A stretch of 64,000 nucleotides of DNA from Hyphomonadaceae bacterium (GCA_019753175.1 JAIELK010000006.1:62001-126000), one strand, 5' to 3'. Shown: positions 1 to 8,873, counted from the stretch's first letter. The notes: generated from the sequence alone by a model not told the origin. Numbers and translations: made by a program.

Positions 1-109
1 TCTGCATGGAGCTTTCGCGCGCGCCTGCATGGGGCCCAGGCCCCATCGCTCCGTGAACGCAACCCGCGAGCAGCAGCGATAAAGCAGCAACGACGATAGA
101 GGTGCGCAT
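1..109 (-). CDS. Lipoprotein, N-terminal fragment (cut by window start)
   Basis: Reading leftwards from an ATG at 107-109, the first 36 codons stay open to the window edge. They encode a short basic start, a hydrophobic stretch and a lipobox (LLAGC) with the modifiable Cys at about residue 17, so the product should be an inner- or outer-membrane lipoprotein. A TTAGGA-type ribosome binding site lies about 9 bases before the ATG. The mature part is too short to assign a family. It is on the same strand as the DUF302 and ATPase genes, about 75 bases downstream of DUF302, so it may be the last gene of that cluster. Confidence 0.6.
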   Translation of the reverse strand, partial: MRTSIVVAALSLLLAGCVHGAMGPGPHAGARESSMQ

Positions 110-184
110 CGAGAAATGTCCTAACGAAGACAAGCGACATCTTCGGCGTCTTCGCGCCCAGGACTTTGATCGCCGTCAAAGACG

Positions 185-571
185 TTAGAGCGCCGCTACA
201 ACCTCCTGCAGCATCGTCCGCACAGGCGCGGCGACCGCAGCGAGGTTCTCGTTCTCCACCGCCTGCATTGACGCTGCCGGATCGATCGCCGCCACCTCAA
301 CCTTGCCGGGTGAGAGCTCACGCACGATCACGTTGCACGGCAGCATCACCCCGATTCGCGGTTCAGCCTGCAGAGCGCGATGGGCGTACTGAGGGTTGCA
401 AGCGCCCAGAATGACATAAGGCGCGGTGTCTATACCGAGCTTTGTTTTAAGCGTCGCCGCCACATCGATCTCGCTCAAGACGCCGAACCCCTTGGCGGCA
501 AGTGCGGCCTTGGCGCGCGCGATGGCCTCTTGAGGCGTCGCATCGATGGTTTTCGCGAAACAGTACGTCAT
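185..571 (-). CDS. DUF302 domain protein
   Basis: A 128-residue protein that is almost entirely one DUF302 domain: an N-terminal strand-helix (amphipathic helix around residues 13-28), the LGACNPQYAH segment near residue 56 and the LPCNVIV segment near residue 78, which are the usual conserved spots. There is no signal peptide, so it is probably cytoplasmic. The biochemical role of DUF302 is not established; members are small and often sit beside redox or metal-transport genes. It follows the P-type ATPase by 10 bases on the same strand and is almost certainly co-transcribed with it, which suggests a link to cation transport or homeostasis (inference). Confidence 0.85.
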   Translation of the reverse strand: MTYCFAKTIDATPQEAIARAKAALAAKGFGVLSEIDVAATLKTKLGIDTAPYVILGACNPQYAHRALQAEPRIGVMLPCNVIVRELSPGKVEVAAIDPAASMQAVENENLAAVAAPVRTMLQEVVAAL

Positions 572-581
572 CTGATTCTCC

Positions 582-3092
582 TCATGGCCGATCCATCCTC
601 GCGCGCAGCCACATCCACAACGTCCACCAACCGCCCGACGCCACAGCGACGGCCAGGCTCGCCGCGAGCAAGAGCGTGGATGGCGCCGCTACTCCAAACA
701 TCGCCCGCAAGGGCGCGATCACAAAGACCAGCAGCATGAGCGTAGCGATGAGCGACACGATTAGCCAATAAATGCGCCGATGCGGGGCGAAGAGACGGCC
801 CTCCGCCGACATGGTGTCGCTCAGCGCCAAGATGAGATTGGCGGCAACCAGCGTGACGAACGCCGCTCCGCGCGCCTGCGCTTCGGGGCCGATCGACAAT
901 GCCCACAGGTAAATTCCCAAAACGCCCACGAGCACCCCAACACCCTGCACGGCCGCGAGTGCAAGCTGGTTTGCGCCAAACAAGCCTTCGTCGGCCTTGC
1001 GCGGCGGGCGTTTCATGGCGGCGGCTTCGCTCGGCTCGCTCTCGAACACCAGGCTGCACAGCGGATCGATGGCAAGTTCGAGCAACACGACGTGCATCGG
1101 ATAAAGGAGCGGCGGCAGCCCCATCAGAACCGGCGCGAGCGCCAGGCCCGCGATCGGAATGTGAATGGCGGTGATGTAGGTCAGCGCTCGGCGCAGGTTC
1201 GTGAAAATGCGCCGCCCCAGCCGCACGCCCCCGACGATGGAGACAAAGCTATCGTCGAGCAGCACCAGGTCCGCGGCCTCGCGCGCCACGTCGGTCCCTA
1301 TGCGTCCCATGGCGATGCCGATATGTGCCGCTTCCAGCGCCGGCGCATCGTTGACGCCATCGCCGGTCATGGCGACGACTTCCCCGTTTGCCTTCAAGGC
1401 TTCGACAATAATGAGCTTTTGCTCGGGTGTTATGCGCGCGAACACGCGCGTCTCACGCACGCGCTCGCGCAGCAGCGGAAACGGTAAGGCCGCCAAGTCC
1501 GCGCCAAGGAGAACGCCGCCGGCAACGTCGACGCCGGCCGTGCGCGCAATGGCGCGCGCCGTCGAAGGATGGTCGCCCGTGATCATCATCACCGCGATCC
1601 CCGCGGCTCTCGCCTCCTTTAATGCGTCTGGCACATCGGTCCGCACCGGATCGAGAAAGCCCAACAGACCCAGCAACTCGAAACGCGCCATCGTCGGCTC
1701 GTCCGCGAACGCGCCCTCACCGTCGAGCCGCGCTACGCCCAGCACGCGCAAGCCCTGCTCGGCGAAGTCGTGGACAATGGCTTCGAGGCTTTGGATTTGT
1801 TGCGGCGGCAGGCGACAGAGAGCAAAAACTGCTTCCGGCGCGCCTTTAGCCGCAGCCGTCCAACCACGGTCGGGGCGCCGCCAGAGCTGCACAACAGCCA
1901 TCCGGTCAGGCCGCAGCGGCCAATGCCGGTCCAACTCGTGATCATCGGGCGCACATCCCGCGTGCGCACAGGCTGCATGGATCGCACGATCCATAGGGTC
2001 GATCGGACGCAACGAGGACGCGCGTCGTGCGCACGCCAATAAGTCCACGGCGTCGGCTGGAAGCGTGCTCTCTTGCGTGATTTCCAAACCGCCTTGCGGC
2101 GTCCATAGCCGCGCGACGCGCATCTGATTTTCCGTGAGCGTCCCGGTTTTATCGACACAGAGCACGCTCGCCCCGCCGAGCGTTTCGATGACGGCATTGC
2201 GGCGCACCAGCACGCGACTCGTCGCAAGCCTCCATGCGCCGAGCGCCATGAAGACCGCGAGCACCATCGGGAATTCTTCGGGAATGAGCGAGATCGCGAC
2301 CGTGAGCCCCGCCAACACGCCGCCGATCCAGTCATCACGCAGCAGCCCATAAGCCAAAGCGATGGCGGCGCAGAAACCGATCGCTAACACGCCCAACAAC
2401 CCCACAAGCCGCGCCGCCGTCTTTTGCAGCGGCGTCTGCCCCTCTGCGATGTCAGCGAGCGAGCGGCCAATACGCCCCAGCGTCGACCCCGCGCCGGTGC
2501 GCGTGACGCGCGCGACGCCTTGGCCGCGTACGAGCAACGTGCCGGAAAAGAGATAGGGAGATGCCGCAGAGCCCGGCTCGGGCGTGACGTCGGCGGCTTC
2601 CTCGTCGCGTGCGACGCGTTTTGCCACCGGCGCCGACTCGCCTGTCAGCGTGGACTCATCGACGCTGAGCACATCACCGCCGATGAGCATGGCGTCCGCG
2701 ACCATGCGCTCGCCTTCCCCGATCAGCACGACATCGCCGGGTACGAGGTCGCGCGCCGGCGCAACACGTTCCACGCCGCCGCGAATGACGCGCGCTGAGG
2801 GTTGTGCCAGATCGCGCAAGGCAGCAAGCGCGCGCTCGCTGCGCGCTTCTTGAAACACGACGAGCCCCACAGCGGCGCAAGCGCCGGCGAGCAGGAACGC
2901 GCCTTCCAAGACATCGCCGAGGCTAAGATAGAGCCCAGCCGCGCCGAGCAGCAGCAGGAACATCGGTTCGCGCAAGGTCTCGATGCTGATGCGTACGATG
3001 TCGCGCGGGGGCGGGCGCGGCAGTTCGTTCGCGCCGACCTCCAAAAGCCGCCGCACCGCTTCCGCCTCGCTCAAGCCCTCAAACGCCTGCAT
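582..3092 (-). CDS. Cation-translocating P-type ATPase
   Basis: An 836-residue P-type ATPase of the P2/Ca2+-ATPase-like branch that moves a cation across the inner membrane using ATP. Visible parts in order: an N-terminal cation ATPase domain (residues ~1-40), paired membrane helices (~42-80), the actuator domain with TGES (150-153), membrane helices with the M4 motif PEEFP (271-275), the phosphorylation motif DKTGT with Asp314, the nucleotide domain, the hinge TGDGVNDAP, and six C-terminal helices. No heavy-metal domain or CPC motif is present, arguing against a Cu/Cd pump. PEEFP replaces the PEGLP typical of Ca2+ pumps, so the ion cannot be named from sequence. The downstream DUF302 gene is probably in the same transcript. 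Confidence 0.9.
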   Translation of the reverse strand: MQAFEGLSEAEAVRRLLEVGANELPRPPPRDIVRISIETLREPMFLLLLGAAGLYLSLGDVLEGAFLLAGACAAVGLVVFQEARSERALAALRDLAQPSARVIRGGVERVAPARDLVPGDVVLIGEGERMVADAMLIGGDVLSVDESTLTGESAPVAKRVARDEEAADVTPEPGSAASPYLFSGTLLVRGQGVARVTRTGAGSTLGRIGRSLADIAEGQTPLQKTAARLVGLLGVLAIGFCAAIALAYGLLRDDWIGGVLAGLTVAISLIPEEFPMVLAVFMALGAWRLATSRVLVRRNAVIETLGGASVLCVDKTGTLTENQMRVARLWTPQGGLEITQESTLPADAVDLLACARRASSLRPIDPMDRAIHAACAHAGCAPDDHELDRHWPLRPDRMAVVQLWRRPDRGWTAAAKGAPEAVFALCRLPPQQIQSLEAIVHDFAEQGLRVLGVARLDGEGAFADEPTMARFELLGLLGFLDPVRTDVPDALKEARAAGIAVMMITGDHPSTARAIARTAGVDVAGGVLLGADLAALPFPLLRERVRETRVFARITPEQKLIIVEALKANGEVVAMTGDGVNDAPALEAAHIGIAMGRIGTDVAREAADLVLLDDSFVSIVGGVRLGRRIFTNLRRALTYITAIHIPIAGLALAPVLMGLPPLLYPMHVVLLELAIDPLCSLVFESEPSEAAAMKRPPRKADEGLFGANQLALAAVQGVGVLVGVLGIYLWALSIGPEAQARGAAFVTLVAANLILALSDTMSAEGRLFAPHRRIYWLIVSLIATLMLLVFVIAPLRAMFGVAAPSTLLLAASLAVAVASGGWWTLWMWLRARMDRP

Positions 3093-3161
3093 CCCGCGCG
3101 CACTCTTCCTGGGCGATCCAGAGGAAACCTAACGCACCACGGCGAGCAAAGCGCGCCCCCG

Positions 3162-4685
3162 CTATGCAGCGTCCGCCCTGGCGCGCCCGCCGCTGGCGCC
3201 CGGCAGGAAGGGCGTGTGGTCGCGCCGACAGATCGCCTTGAGCGCCGCGCGCGCGGTCATGAGGCCGGACGGCAATCCCCCGCCTGGGTGCACCCATTGA
3301 CCCACCATCAAAAAGTGCTCGAGGCCCGGCAGCGTCTGACGGCGCGGGGCAAAGCCGGTCGCCGGCGTCGGCAGGAAGCCCTCCATACTGCCTCGCCAAT
3401 TGCCGGTGAAATGCACCACGGTCGCCGGCGTCGAGACATCCCTCACTTCGATGTCCTGGCCGATGCCCGGCAAACGCCGCTCAAGCACGGCGACGACCGC
3501 CTCGGCGATGCGCCGTTTCTCGCTTTCATACGTGACCGGATCGTTGCGATGCAGATTCAGCCAATAGCGATCATTGAATGTCGGCAAGAAACATGTGACC
3601 GCCGTTTTGCCGGCGGGCGCGAAGGTCGGATCGAAGTGGAAGATGCGAAATGAAAGCGTCTCCAGTTCAGTCTCCGGATCAACCCGGAGGGGCTTGGAGA
3701 GGACGCGCGCCAGAAAGCCTGGTTCGTGCGCACAGTCCCGCGCCAAGCCTAGCGAAACCTGGAGATAGGATGGGAACAGTTTTTGCTGTTTGTAGAACGT
3801 GTCAATTGTCGCATCGCGATATGCGCCGCCAAGCATGTCGTAGATCGTAGCGTGGCCGTCAGCGGCAGAAATGACCCAATCGGCTTTGACGGTCTCGCCG
3901 TCGCCGGTTTCTACACCGATCGCCACGTCCTCTTCCACCAATATCTTTCTGACTGGAGTCATGAGGCGCATCTCGCCGCCGAGCGCGCGAAAACGCTCCG
4001 CTATCGGCTCGATGATCGCTTTGGCGCCGCCAAGCGGATAGCCGGCGTTTTTCTGCGTCATCCAGGCGAACATGAACACCAGCGCGAGCACAGCCATATC
4101 GGCCGTGGCGCTGTCGGTGAAGAAGCGCCGTAGCAATTCATGCTTGAAGCCGGCGCCAAACTCCGCCGCGCTGATGCTCGACCAGCGTTGCAGCAACGGA
4201 AGCTTTGGCGCGAAACGCAGCATCGCGATGGCCCGGCGCGGCCAAGCTGCATTCATTGCATCCATCGGAAAGTCCGCGAGCTGACGTATAGCGCCGGCAA
4301 ACGCCTTGATGTCCTCGGCGTCCTCGGGCGCTACGCGCAGGAACTCCGCCTCCATGCGATCGACATCGGCATATATGATGAGCGAGCGCCCATCCTCTGT
4401 TTCAATGCGCTGATACTCCTCTGCTTGGATGAAGGCCAATTTGTCTACATCGAAAACCTCGCGCCATTGCACGCCCAAGACGCCTTCCGGCGAGGAACCC
4501 AGAAACCAATGCAGGCAGGTTTCGAACGTGTAGTCGCCGCGCGTCCAGCTGGTCGCGAGCCCACCCGGTATGGAATGCTGTTCAAGGATTTGCGCCTGGT
4601 AGCCGCAGCGCTGCGCATAGACGCCAGCGCACAGACCTGCGATGCCGCCGCCGACGATCACGACTTTGCGAGGGGTCAATGTCAT
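3162..4685 (-). CDS. FAD-dependent phytoene desaturase-like oxidoreductase
   Basis: A 507-residue flavoprotein. The N-terminus has a dinucleotide-binding VGGGIAGL loop (about residues 9-16) followed by an acidic strand end and the PGGLATSW segment usual in the CrtI/carotenoid isomerase family. The C-terminus carries the matching FAD segment with QWVHPGGGLP. Family members desaturate or isomerise polyenes or related lipids; the substrate here is unknown and no other carotenoid genes are in view. The reading frame extends further upstream, but the ATG at 4685 has a GGAG site 8 bases before it and begins right at the Rossmann fold, so it was chosen. Next upstream on the same strand is an SDR gene. 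Confidence 0.8.
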   Translation of the reverse strand: MTLTPRKVVIVGGGIAGLCAGVYAQRCGYQAQILEQHSIPGGLATSWTRGDYTFETCLHWFLGSSPEGVLGVQWREVFDVDKLAFIQAEEYQRIETEDGRSLIIYADVDRMEAEFLRVAPEDAEDIKAFAGAIRQLADFPMDAMNAAWPRRAIAMLRFAPKLPLLQRWSSISAAEFGAGFKHELLRRFFTDSATADMAVLALVFMFAWMTQKNAGYPLGGAKAIIEPIAERFRALGGEMRLMTPVRKILVEEDVAIGVETGDGETVKADWVISAADGHATIYDMLGGAYRDATIDTFYKQQKLFPSYLQVSLGLARDCAHEPGFLARVLSKPLRVDPETELETLSFRIFHFDPTFAPAGKTAVTCFLPTFNDRYWLNLHRNDPVTYESEKRRIAEAVVAVLERRLPGIGQDIEVRDVSTPATVVHFTGNWRGSMEGFLPTPATGFAPRRQTLPGLEHFLMVGQWVHPGGGLPSGLMTARAALKAICRRDHTPFLPGASGGRARADAA

Positions 4686-4798
4686 GTGAGCCGCTCCAAT
4701 CTCAAGAATCCGCAGTCCATTGCATCCTCGCGTGCTGGTGTCGTTGCTCATTATCAATGAGCACAGAGCGTCGCGCACATGGCGCGCGGACACGCTAT

Positions 4799-5566
4799 CT
4801 AGCGCGCCACCCAACCGCCATCGACAACCAGCGCGTGGCCGGTGGTGAAGCTCGCGCCGTCGCCGGCAAGCCACAACACCGCGCTGGCGATCTCCTCAGG
4901 CCGCCCAACGCGCGCCATCGGCTCGTTCGCGACAAGTCCGGCTTGAGCCGCAGGATCGCCATGGGTGAAACGCTCAATCATCGGCGTCTGGATGACGCCT
5001 GGACACACCGCATTCACGCGGATGCCCTTGTCGGCGTATTCGAGCGCGGCTGCCTTGGTGAGCCCAAGCACGCCATGCTTGCTCGCCGTGTAGGCAGGAA
5101 TGTTGGCGAAACCCACGAGCCCGGCGATGGACGAACAATTCACAATAGCGCCGCCGCCGCTCTTTAGCATCAGCGGAATCTCATGCTTCATGCAGAGCCA
5201 AACGCCTTTCAAGTTCACCGCCATCACACGATCCCAATTGTCGTTACTGCAATCAGCCGTACCCGCCTGCTCGCCTTCGACTCCCGCATTATTGAAGGCA
5301 ATGTTGAGCGCGCCCCAGGCGTCGAACGCAGACTTCGCAGCATTGGCGATGTCGGCCTCGCTTTGCATGTCGCAGTGGACGTAACGCGCCCTGCAGCCGC
5401 CATCGACGATAGCGCGCGCGAGCGCTTCGCCTTCTCCATCCCGTACATCGGCGAGCATGACCGCAGCGCCTGCCTGCGCGAGCGCCTTCGCGGTCGCCGC
5501 TCCAATACCTGAAGCCGCGCCCGTGACAAACGCCACACCGCCCTGCTTGAGTGCGTTTGAATGCAT
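4799..5566 (-). CDS. SDR family oxidoreductase
   Basis: A 255-residue classical short-chain dehydrogenase/reductase that uses NAD(P)(H) on an unknown alcohol or ketone substrate. It shows the cofactor loop TGAASGIG near the N-terminus, an NNAG motif, the catalytic Ser in NCSS and the YTASK catalytic Tyr-Lys pair, and ends with the usual VDGG segment. An Asp after the second strand (LADVRD) suggests NAD preference. Two ATGs lie close together; the one at 5566 has AAGG 9 bases upstream, while the one at 5575 has the same AAGG touching it, so 5566 is preferred. It lies 113 bases upstream of the desaturase-like gene and may share its transcript. Confidence 0.85.
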   Translation of the reverse strand: MHSNALKQGGVAFVTGAASGIGAATAKALAQAGAAVMLADVRDGEGEALARAIVDGGCRARYVHCDMQSEADIANAAKSAFDAWGALNIAFNNAGVEGEQAGTADCSNDNWDRVMAVNLKGVWLCMKHEIPLMLKSGGGAIVNCSSIAGLVGFANIPAYTASKHGVLGLTKAAALEYADKGIRVNAVCPGVIQTPMIERFTHGDPAAQAGLVANEPMARVGRPEEIASAVLWLAGDGASFTTGHALVVDGGWVAR

Positions 5567-5831
5567 CGCTGACATCCTTGGTCGATCATGAACGCCGGCT
5601 TGGCGGCGATCTGACACTATGGTGCTTCTGCGGTGGTTACTTGACGGCGATCAAAGTCGCTCCGGTAAGCAGGCGTGGCGCGCTATGAACCCGCCGTCGA
5701 ACGTGACATTCGCCCACTCGGTTGCGGATCGACGGCGCGTTTGGCGCGACTTTTCAACCAGTGCGACCCGTCGCCACTACGCGGCCCTTCTCGCCGCGGA
5801 GACTCTCTCGATGGTCGGCGCGGCGCGCCCG

Positions 5832-6323
5832 CTATTTCGGTGACATTGGACGATCTCTTTCCTCCAACATCCGCGTGAGAGCGTCGATCGCCGAAGTCAG
5901 TCGCGCGATCTCCTGCTCCTTTAGGAGGTCGATCTTCGTGTGCAGCAGCTCAATCTCAAGTTCGGCCTTTTGGTTCACCTCAAAATCCTGGATCGACCGC
6001 TCGCGATCGATATCTTCCTGCCGATTCTGACTCATCATAATGATGGGCGCAGTATAGGCCGCCTGAAACGAAAGGATCAGATTCAGGAGAATGAACGGAT
6101 AAGGGTCCAACGGGCGGTTGGAGACCGCGTTCCAGCCTATCCAGCCGACCAGCAAAGCGCTTTGGATCAGGATGAACCGCCAAGACCCGACGATACCCGC
6201 AACCATGTCGGCTGCTCTCTCAGCAAAACCCAACGGCGCTGGCGTTGGGACCGGCGGCATGCCCCAGCGCTCCCGCGCCTTATCTCGGAGAGCTCTCAGC
6301 TTGCTTAGCTCAGCGTGTTCCAT
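5832..6323 (-). CDS. DUF1003 domain membrane protein
   Basis: A 163-residue protein of the DUF1003 family: two membrane helices (about residues 47-65 and 75-95) around the conserved NRPLDPYPFILLNL segment, then a soluble tail rich in Glu/Lys/Leu heptads (about 105-155) likely to form a coiled coil. The function is unknown; the family is common in inner membranes of proteobacteria. A GAGGAG ribosome binding site precedes the ATG. The 265 bases between this gene and the SDR hold no gene I can support. Confidence 0.85.
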   Translation of the reverse strand: MEHAELSKLRALRDKARERWGMPPVPTPAPLGFAERAADMVAGIVGSWRFILIQSALLVGWIGWNAVSNRPLDPYPFILLNLILSFQAAYTAPIIMMSQNRQEDIDRERSIQDFEVNQKAELEIELLHTKIDLLKEQEIARLTSAIDALTRMLEERDRPMSPK

Positions 6324-6364
6324 GTCACTTCTCCTCTAAGGCCCCTTCAAAACGCCTGAGCGTG

Positions 6365-6430
6365 ACGATGGACTGGATTTGGAGGAAGATCATGCCCCGA
6401 AAGCGTTACACGCGCCCGAGGACGCGATGA
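6365..6430 (+). pseudogene. Remnant of an IS3-type transposase orfA start
   Basis: From the ATG at 6392 the sequence encodes MPRKRYT, the common first residues of IS3-family OrfA proteins (usual continuation P-E-E-I). A GGAGGAAGATC leader typical of those elements precedes it. After ACG two extra bases shift the frame, so the reading ends after 12 codons, and no more of the transposase follows. Assignment is from memory of the family start and is tentative. The scrap lies between the DUF1003 and desaturase genes, both on the opposite strand. Confidence 0.4.
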
Positions 6431-6431
6431 A

Positions 6432-7484
6432 CTAACGCTGCACCCGGACGCGCGAACGGGGATCGGTCACGCTTAGTTCCGCGCGACGGAAATCCGCAAA
6501 GGAGATCAGACGTTTGCCCGCCTCGTCCCAGAGCGACAGACCGGCGGCGCGCATGCTCTCGATCACGCCGAGTTTGCTGACATCCCGCAATTCGGGGAAA
6601 TCGCGGAGCACGCTGGGCAGCTGATAGAACGGGATGCGGCTGCTGATGTGATGCACATGGTGGACGCCGATATTGGCGGTGAACCAGCGCAGCGGTTGAG
6701 GCAAGATATAGTTTGAGCTGCCGCGCAACGCTGCTTCGGTGAAGTCCCAACCAGCCTGGCGCGCATAATGGGTCTCTTCAAACTGATGCTGAACATAAAA
6801 CAGCCAGACCCCAATCGAAGCCGCGAGCAACAAGGTTGGCAAATGTACGAGCAAGAGCGCCTTCCAACCCCCAAGCACAAACGCCACGCCGATCAGCGCG
6901 GCGATCGCCGCATTGGTGCCGAGCGTGCTGATCCAGGGCCGCCAGCCTTCGCGCATCTGCCCACTTGGCAGACGGTGTTGAACCAAAAACAGAAAGGCAG
7001 GCCCAAGACCAAACAGCACCGCGGGGTGGCGATACAGGCGGTAACCCAAGCGCTTCAAGGGTGTCAGAGCGCGGTATTCACCGACGGTCAAGGTTGCGAC
7101 ATCGCCCGTACCCCGGCGATCCAGGTTGCCGCACGTCGCGTGGTGGATGGCGTGGCTGCGGCGCCAATAATCGTAAGGCGTGAAGGTCAGTACACCGATC
7201 GCGCGGCCGATCCAATGGTTGAGCGCCGGCGTCTTGAAGAACGACATGTGCCCGCAATCATGTTGGATCATGAAGAGCCGCACCAGGAAGGCGGATGCCG
7301 GCACGCTGATCAGAAGGGCAAGCCACCAGAGGCCAAAGCTCGCCGCAAGCCACGCCGACGCCCAAAGTGCTGCAAGCGGGACCGCGGTCACGGCGAGTTC
7401 AAGAAGAGAGCGTGAGAGCTTGGGCGCATGATAGGCCGCCAGCAGCGTGCGCCAGGGGCGCTGCAGGGTAAGTGGGTTAGACAT
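6432..7484 (-). CDS. Membrane fatty acid desaturase
   Basis: A 350-residue di-iron acyl desaturase of the delta-12/FADS type, embedded in the inner membrane and introducing a double bond into an acyl chain. The three histidine clusters are present: HDCGH (75-79), HAIHH (111-115) and HVHHI (near 278), separated by hydrophobic segments. The length matches bacterial members. Regiospecificity cannot be read from sequence. The cold-shock protein gene lies upstream on the same strand, separated by a strong hairpin, so this gene probably has its own promoter. Both could be part of a response to low temperature (inference). Confidence 0.9.
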   Translation of the reverse strand: MSNPLTLQRPWRTLLAAYHAPKLSRSLLELAVTAVPLAALWASAWLAASFGLWWLALLISVPASAFLVRLFMIQHDCGHMSFFKTPALNHWIGRAIGVLTFTPYDYWRRSHAIHHATCGNLDRRGTGDVATLTVGEYRALTPLKRLGYRLYRHPAVLFGLGPAFLFLVQHRLPSGQMREGWRPWISTLGTNAAIAALIGVAFVLGGWKALLLVHLPTLLLAASIGVWLFYVQHQFEETHYARQAGWDFTEAALRGSSNYILPQPLRWFTANIGVHHVHHISSRIPFYQLPSVLRDFPELRDVSKLGVIESMRAAGLSLWDEAGKRLISFADFRRAELSVTDPRSRVRVQR

Positions 7485-7520
7485 CGTGCTCGTGGATCTC
7501 CACGCGCTTGCCTCGCGGTC

Positions 7521-7547
7521 ACGCGCTGTCCCTTTGGGACAGCGCGT
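7521..7547 (-). terminator. Strong hairpin after the cold-shock gene
   Basis: A perfect 12-bp stem (7521-7532 with 7536-7547) closes a 3-base loop, 11 bases past the stop codon of the cold-shock gene. No U tract follows on the minus strand, so it is either a weak terminator or a 3'-end stabiliser of the short csp mRNA. Confidence 0.5.
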
Positions 7548-7558
7548 TGTCGCGCGGA

Positions 7559-7768
7559 TTAGGCAGCGATCAGGTTGGTGGCGGCGACTTTGCCGCTGCG
7601 TTCATCCAAGGACGGATTGAAGGTGATTTTCTGGCCTTCAACCAGATTGCGCATGTGCGCGGCTTCAACGGCGCTGATATGGACGAAAACGTCCTTGCCG
7701 CCATCGTCTGGTTGGATGAAGCCAAAGCCTTTGTCGGCGTTGAACCATTTTACTGTTCCGGTCGTCAT
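7559..7768 (-). CDS. Cold-shock domain protein
   Basis: A 69-residue CspA-type single-strand RNA/DNA-binding protein consisting of one OB fold. RNP1 (KGFGFI, about residues 13-18) and RNP2 (VFVHIS, about 28-33) are both intact, as is the N-terminal GTVKWFN. It acts in the cytoplasm as an RNA chaperone. The frame runs further upstream, but the ATG at 7768 starts the domain exactly as in the family. The ~130-base stretch upstream may be a long leader, common for csp genes, but I see no defined element in it. Confidence 0.95.
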   Translation of the reverse strand: MTTGTVKWFNADKGFGFIQPDDGGKDVFVHISAVEAAHMRNLVEGQKITFNPSLDERSGKVAATNLIAA

Positions 7769-7905
7769 GAGTATCGTTCTTTCAAGTAAGTGTGCGGCGG
7801 ATGCGCTTTCGCGCACCGGCCCATTGCATCGCAGTCGAAGGGAAATTTCTCAGCAGGCGCTCGATAGGCGCGTGACCGCGTCGTCGGCCCAGAACTCGAT
7901 GTTTG

Positions 7906-8115
7906 CTACATAGGGGTTCCGTGCGGTGCTGATAAGACCTGCGTCAAGGATGGCCAAAAGCTGAAACCTGAAGGCATGACGGTCGCGATGCCGGTCGCAA
8001 TGGGCCTGCCGTCTGTCCCTAAGACTGGGCGAATCTGACCGGCGCTGCGAAGCCAAAGCACGCCCAAAGCTGTCGCGAGGATCCCCGCAACGATCGCCAG
8101 GCCGGCAGCCAACAT
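7906..8115 (-). CDS. Small single-helix membrane protein, unknown
   Basis: A 69-residue frame with one clear N-terminal hydrophobic helix (about residues 2-22) and a short polar tail containing LGTDGRPIATG. An excellent ribosome binding site (GGAAGGA, 8 bases upstream of the ATG) supports translation. I recognise no family. It lies alone between the tRNA-Leu and csp genes on the same strand. The main doubt is its size; the RBS and the helix make it more likely real than not. Confidence 0.5.
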   Translation of the reverse strand: MLAAGLAIVAGILATALGVLWLRSAGQIRPVLGTDGRPIATGIATVMPSGFSFWPSLTQVLSAPHGTPM

Positions 8116-8223
8116 GTGCGTCGTCCTTCCATGGGATTCGCGCTCTCAGCTGAGCGATCGGTCGAGATCAGGGCTTTACTCATTTCAGAGCATTGAAGGG
8201 AATTTCCGAGCCAAAAAATAGGC

Positions 8224-8308
8224 TGGTGCGCTCGAGAGGACTCGAACCTCCACGATTTTACTCGCTGCCACCTCAAGGCAGTGCGTCTACCAATTCCGCC
8301 ACGAGCGC
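8224..8308 (-). tRNA. tRNA-Leu, anticodon GAG
   Basis: An 85-base class II tRNA. The 7-bp acceptor stem (8302-8308 with 8228-8234), the D arm with AATTGGTAGAC, the anticodon stem CTGCC/GGCAG around loop TTGAGGT (anticodon GAG), a variable arm and the GGTTCGAGTCC T arm can all be read. A 3' CCA is encoded at 8224-8226. Immediately downstream on the minus strand is a short AGCC/GGCT stem around a T-rich run that may end transcription. Confidence 0.97.
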
Positions 8309-8337
8309 ATTTTGAGGGCGCGGGGTTAGCAGACCCG

Positions 8338-8377
8338 CCCAAAACGAACAAGGGCCGGGCGCGTCCACGCCCGGCCC
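8338..8377 (-). terminator. Rho-independent terminator
   Basis: A 10-bp GC stem (8352-8361 with 8368-8377) closes a 6-base loop and is followed on the minus strand by TTGTTCGTTTT. It lies 22 bases past the stop of the secreted protein gene that begins at 8873. Confidence 0.75.
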
Positions 8378-8399
8378 AGACCATGTGCTGGCCTGCCTC

Positions 8400-8873
8400 T
8401 TACTGGCTCGACACTTCCGAAACGTGCAGCTGAGACGCCGTCATGCCGCCGCCGTAGGTGCCCACCCAGATTTCGTAGCGTCCGCTCATCGGCGAGCCGA
8501 AGCGCAGCGACGGATTGAGCCCGTTCACGCCGCCATCGTCGTCGCAATACCAGGAGCCGTCCGGCCCATTGACGACCAGCGTGGTATCGGAATTCGACGC
8601 CACGGAAATGATCAGCGGATAGGATCCCGCCGTGTAGTTCAGCCGAACATCCGGCGCGTTGGAGATCGCGCCCTGGCACGAGGAGCTGATGCCCTGGGCA
8701 TTGAGGCTGCCCCCTGCCGTGACGCTCACCACCACCGGATCAGGTGTGAAGCCTGCGGTGAGGTTGAGCGTGCCGTAGTTTGGCTCGGCGTTGAAATCCT
8801 GGGCCGCCGCCACGCCCGTGGCGAGCGCGACCAAGACCGCGCCGGCGGCCAGCATACGTCTCATTGAATTCAT
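8400..8873 (-). CDS. Secreted protein with a PPC-like beta domain
   Basis: A 157-residue exported protein. Residues 1-24 form a signal peptide ending AAAQ. The mature part begins with a strand-rich segment (LTAGFTPDPVVVSV) and ends with a segment resembling pre-peptidase C-terminal (PPC) domains: TTLVVNGPDGSWYCDDDGG, then SGRYEIWVGTYG. Two Cys (in SSCQG and YCDDD) could form a disulphide. No protease domain is attached, so it is likely a stand-alone extracytoplasmic binding or structural protein; function unknown. The inner ATG at 8873 was chosen because it begins the signal peptide and has a GGGGAAAAG site before it. It ends in a good terminator. Confidence 0.75.
   Translation of the reverse strand: MNSMRRMLAAGAVLVALATGVAAAQDFNAEPNYGTLNLTAGFTPDPVVVSVTAGGSLNAQGISSSCQGAISNAPDVRLNYTAGSYPLIISVASNSDTTLVVNGPDGSWYCDDDGGVNGLNPSLRFGSPMSGRYEIWVGTYGGGMTASQLHVSEVSSQ

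Noticed and set aside
5567-5831. Short frames between the SDR and DUF1003 genes
   Set aside because: No RBS, no recognisable domain, and composition unlike protein; left as plain intergenic sequence.
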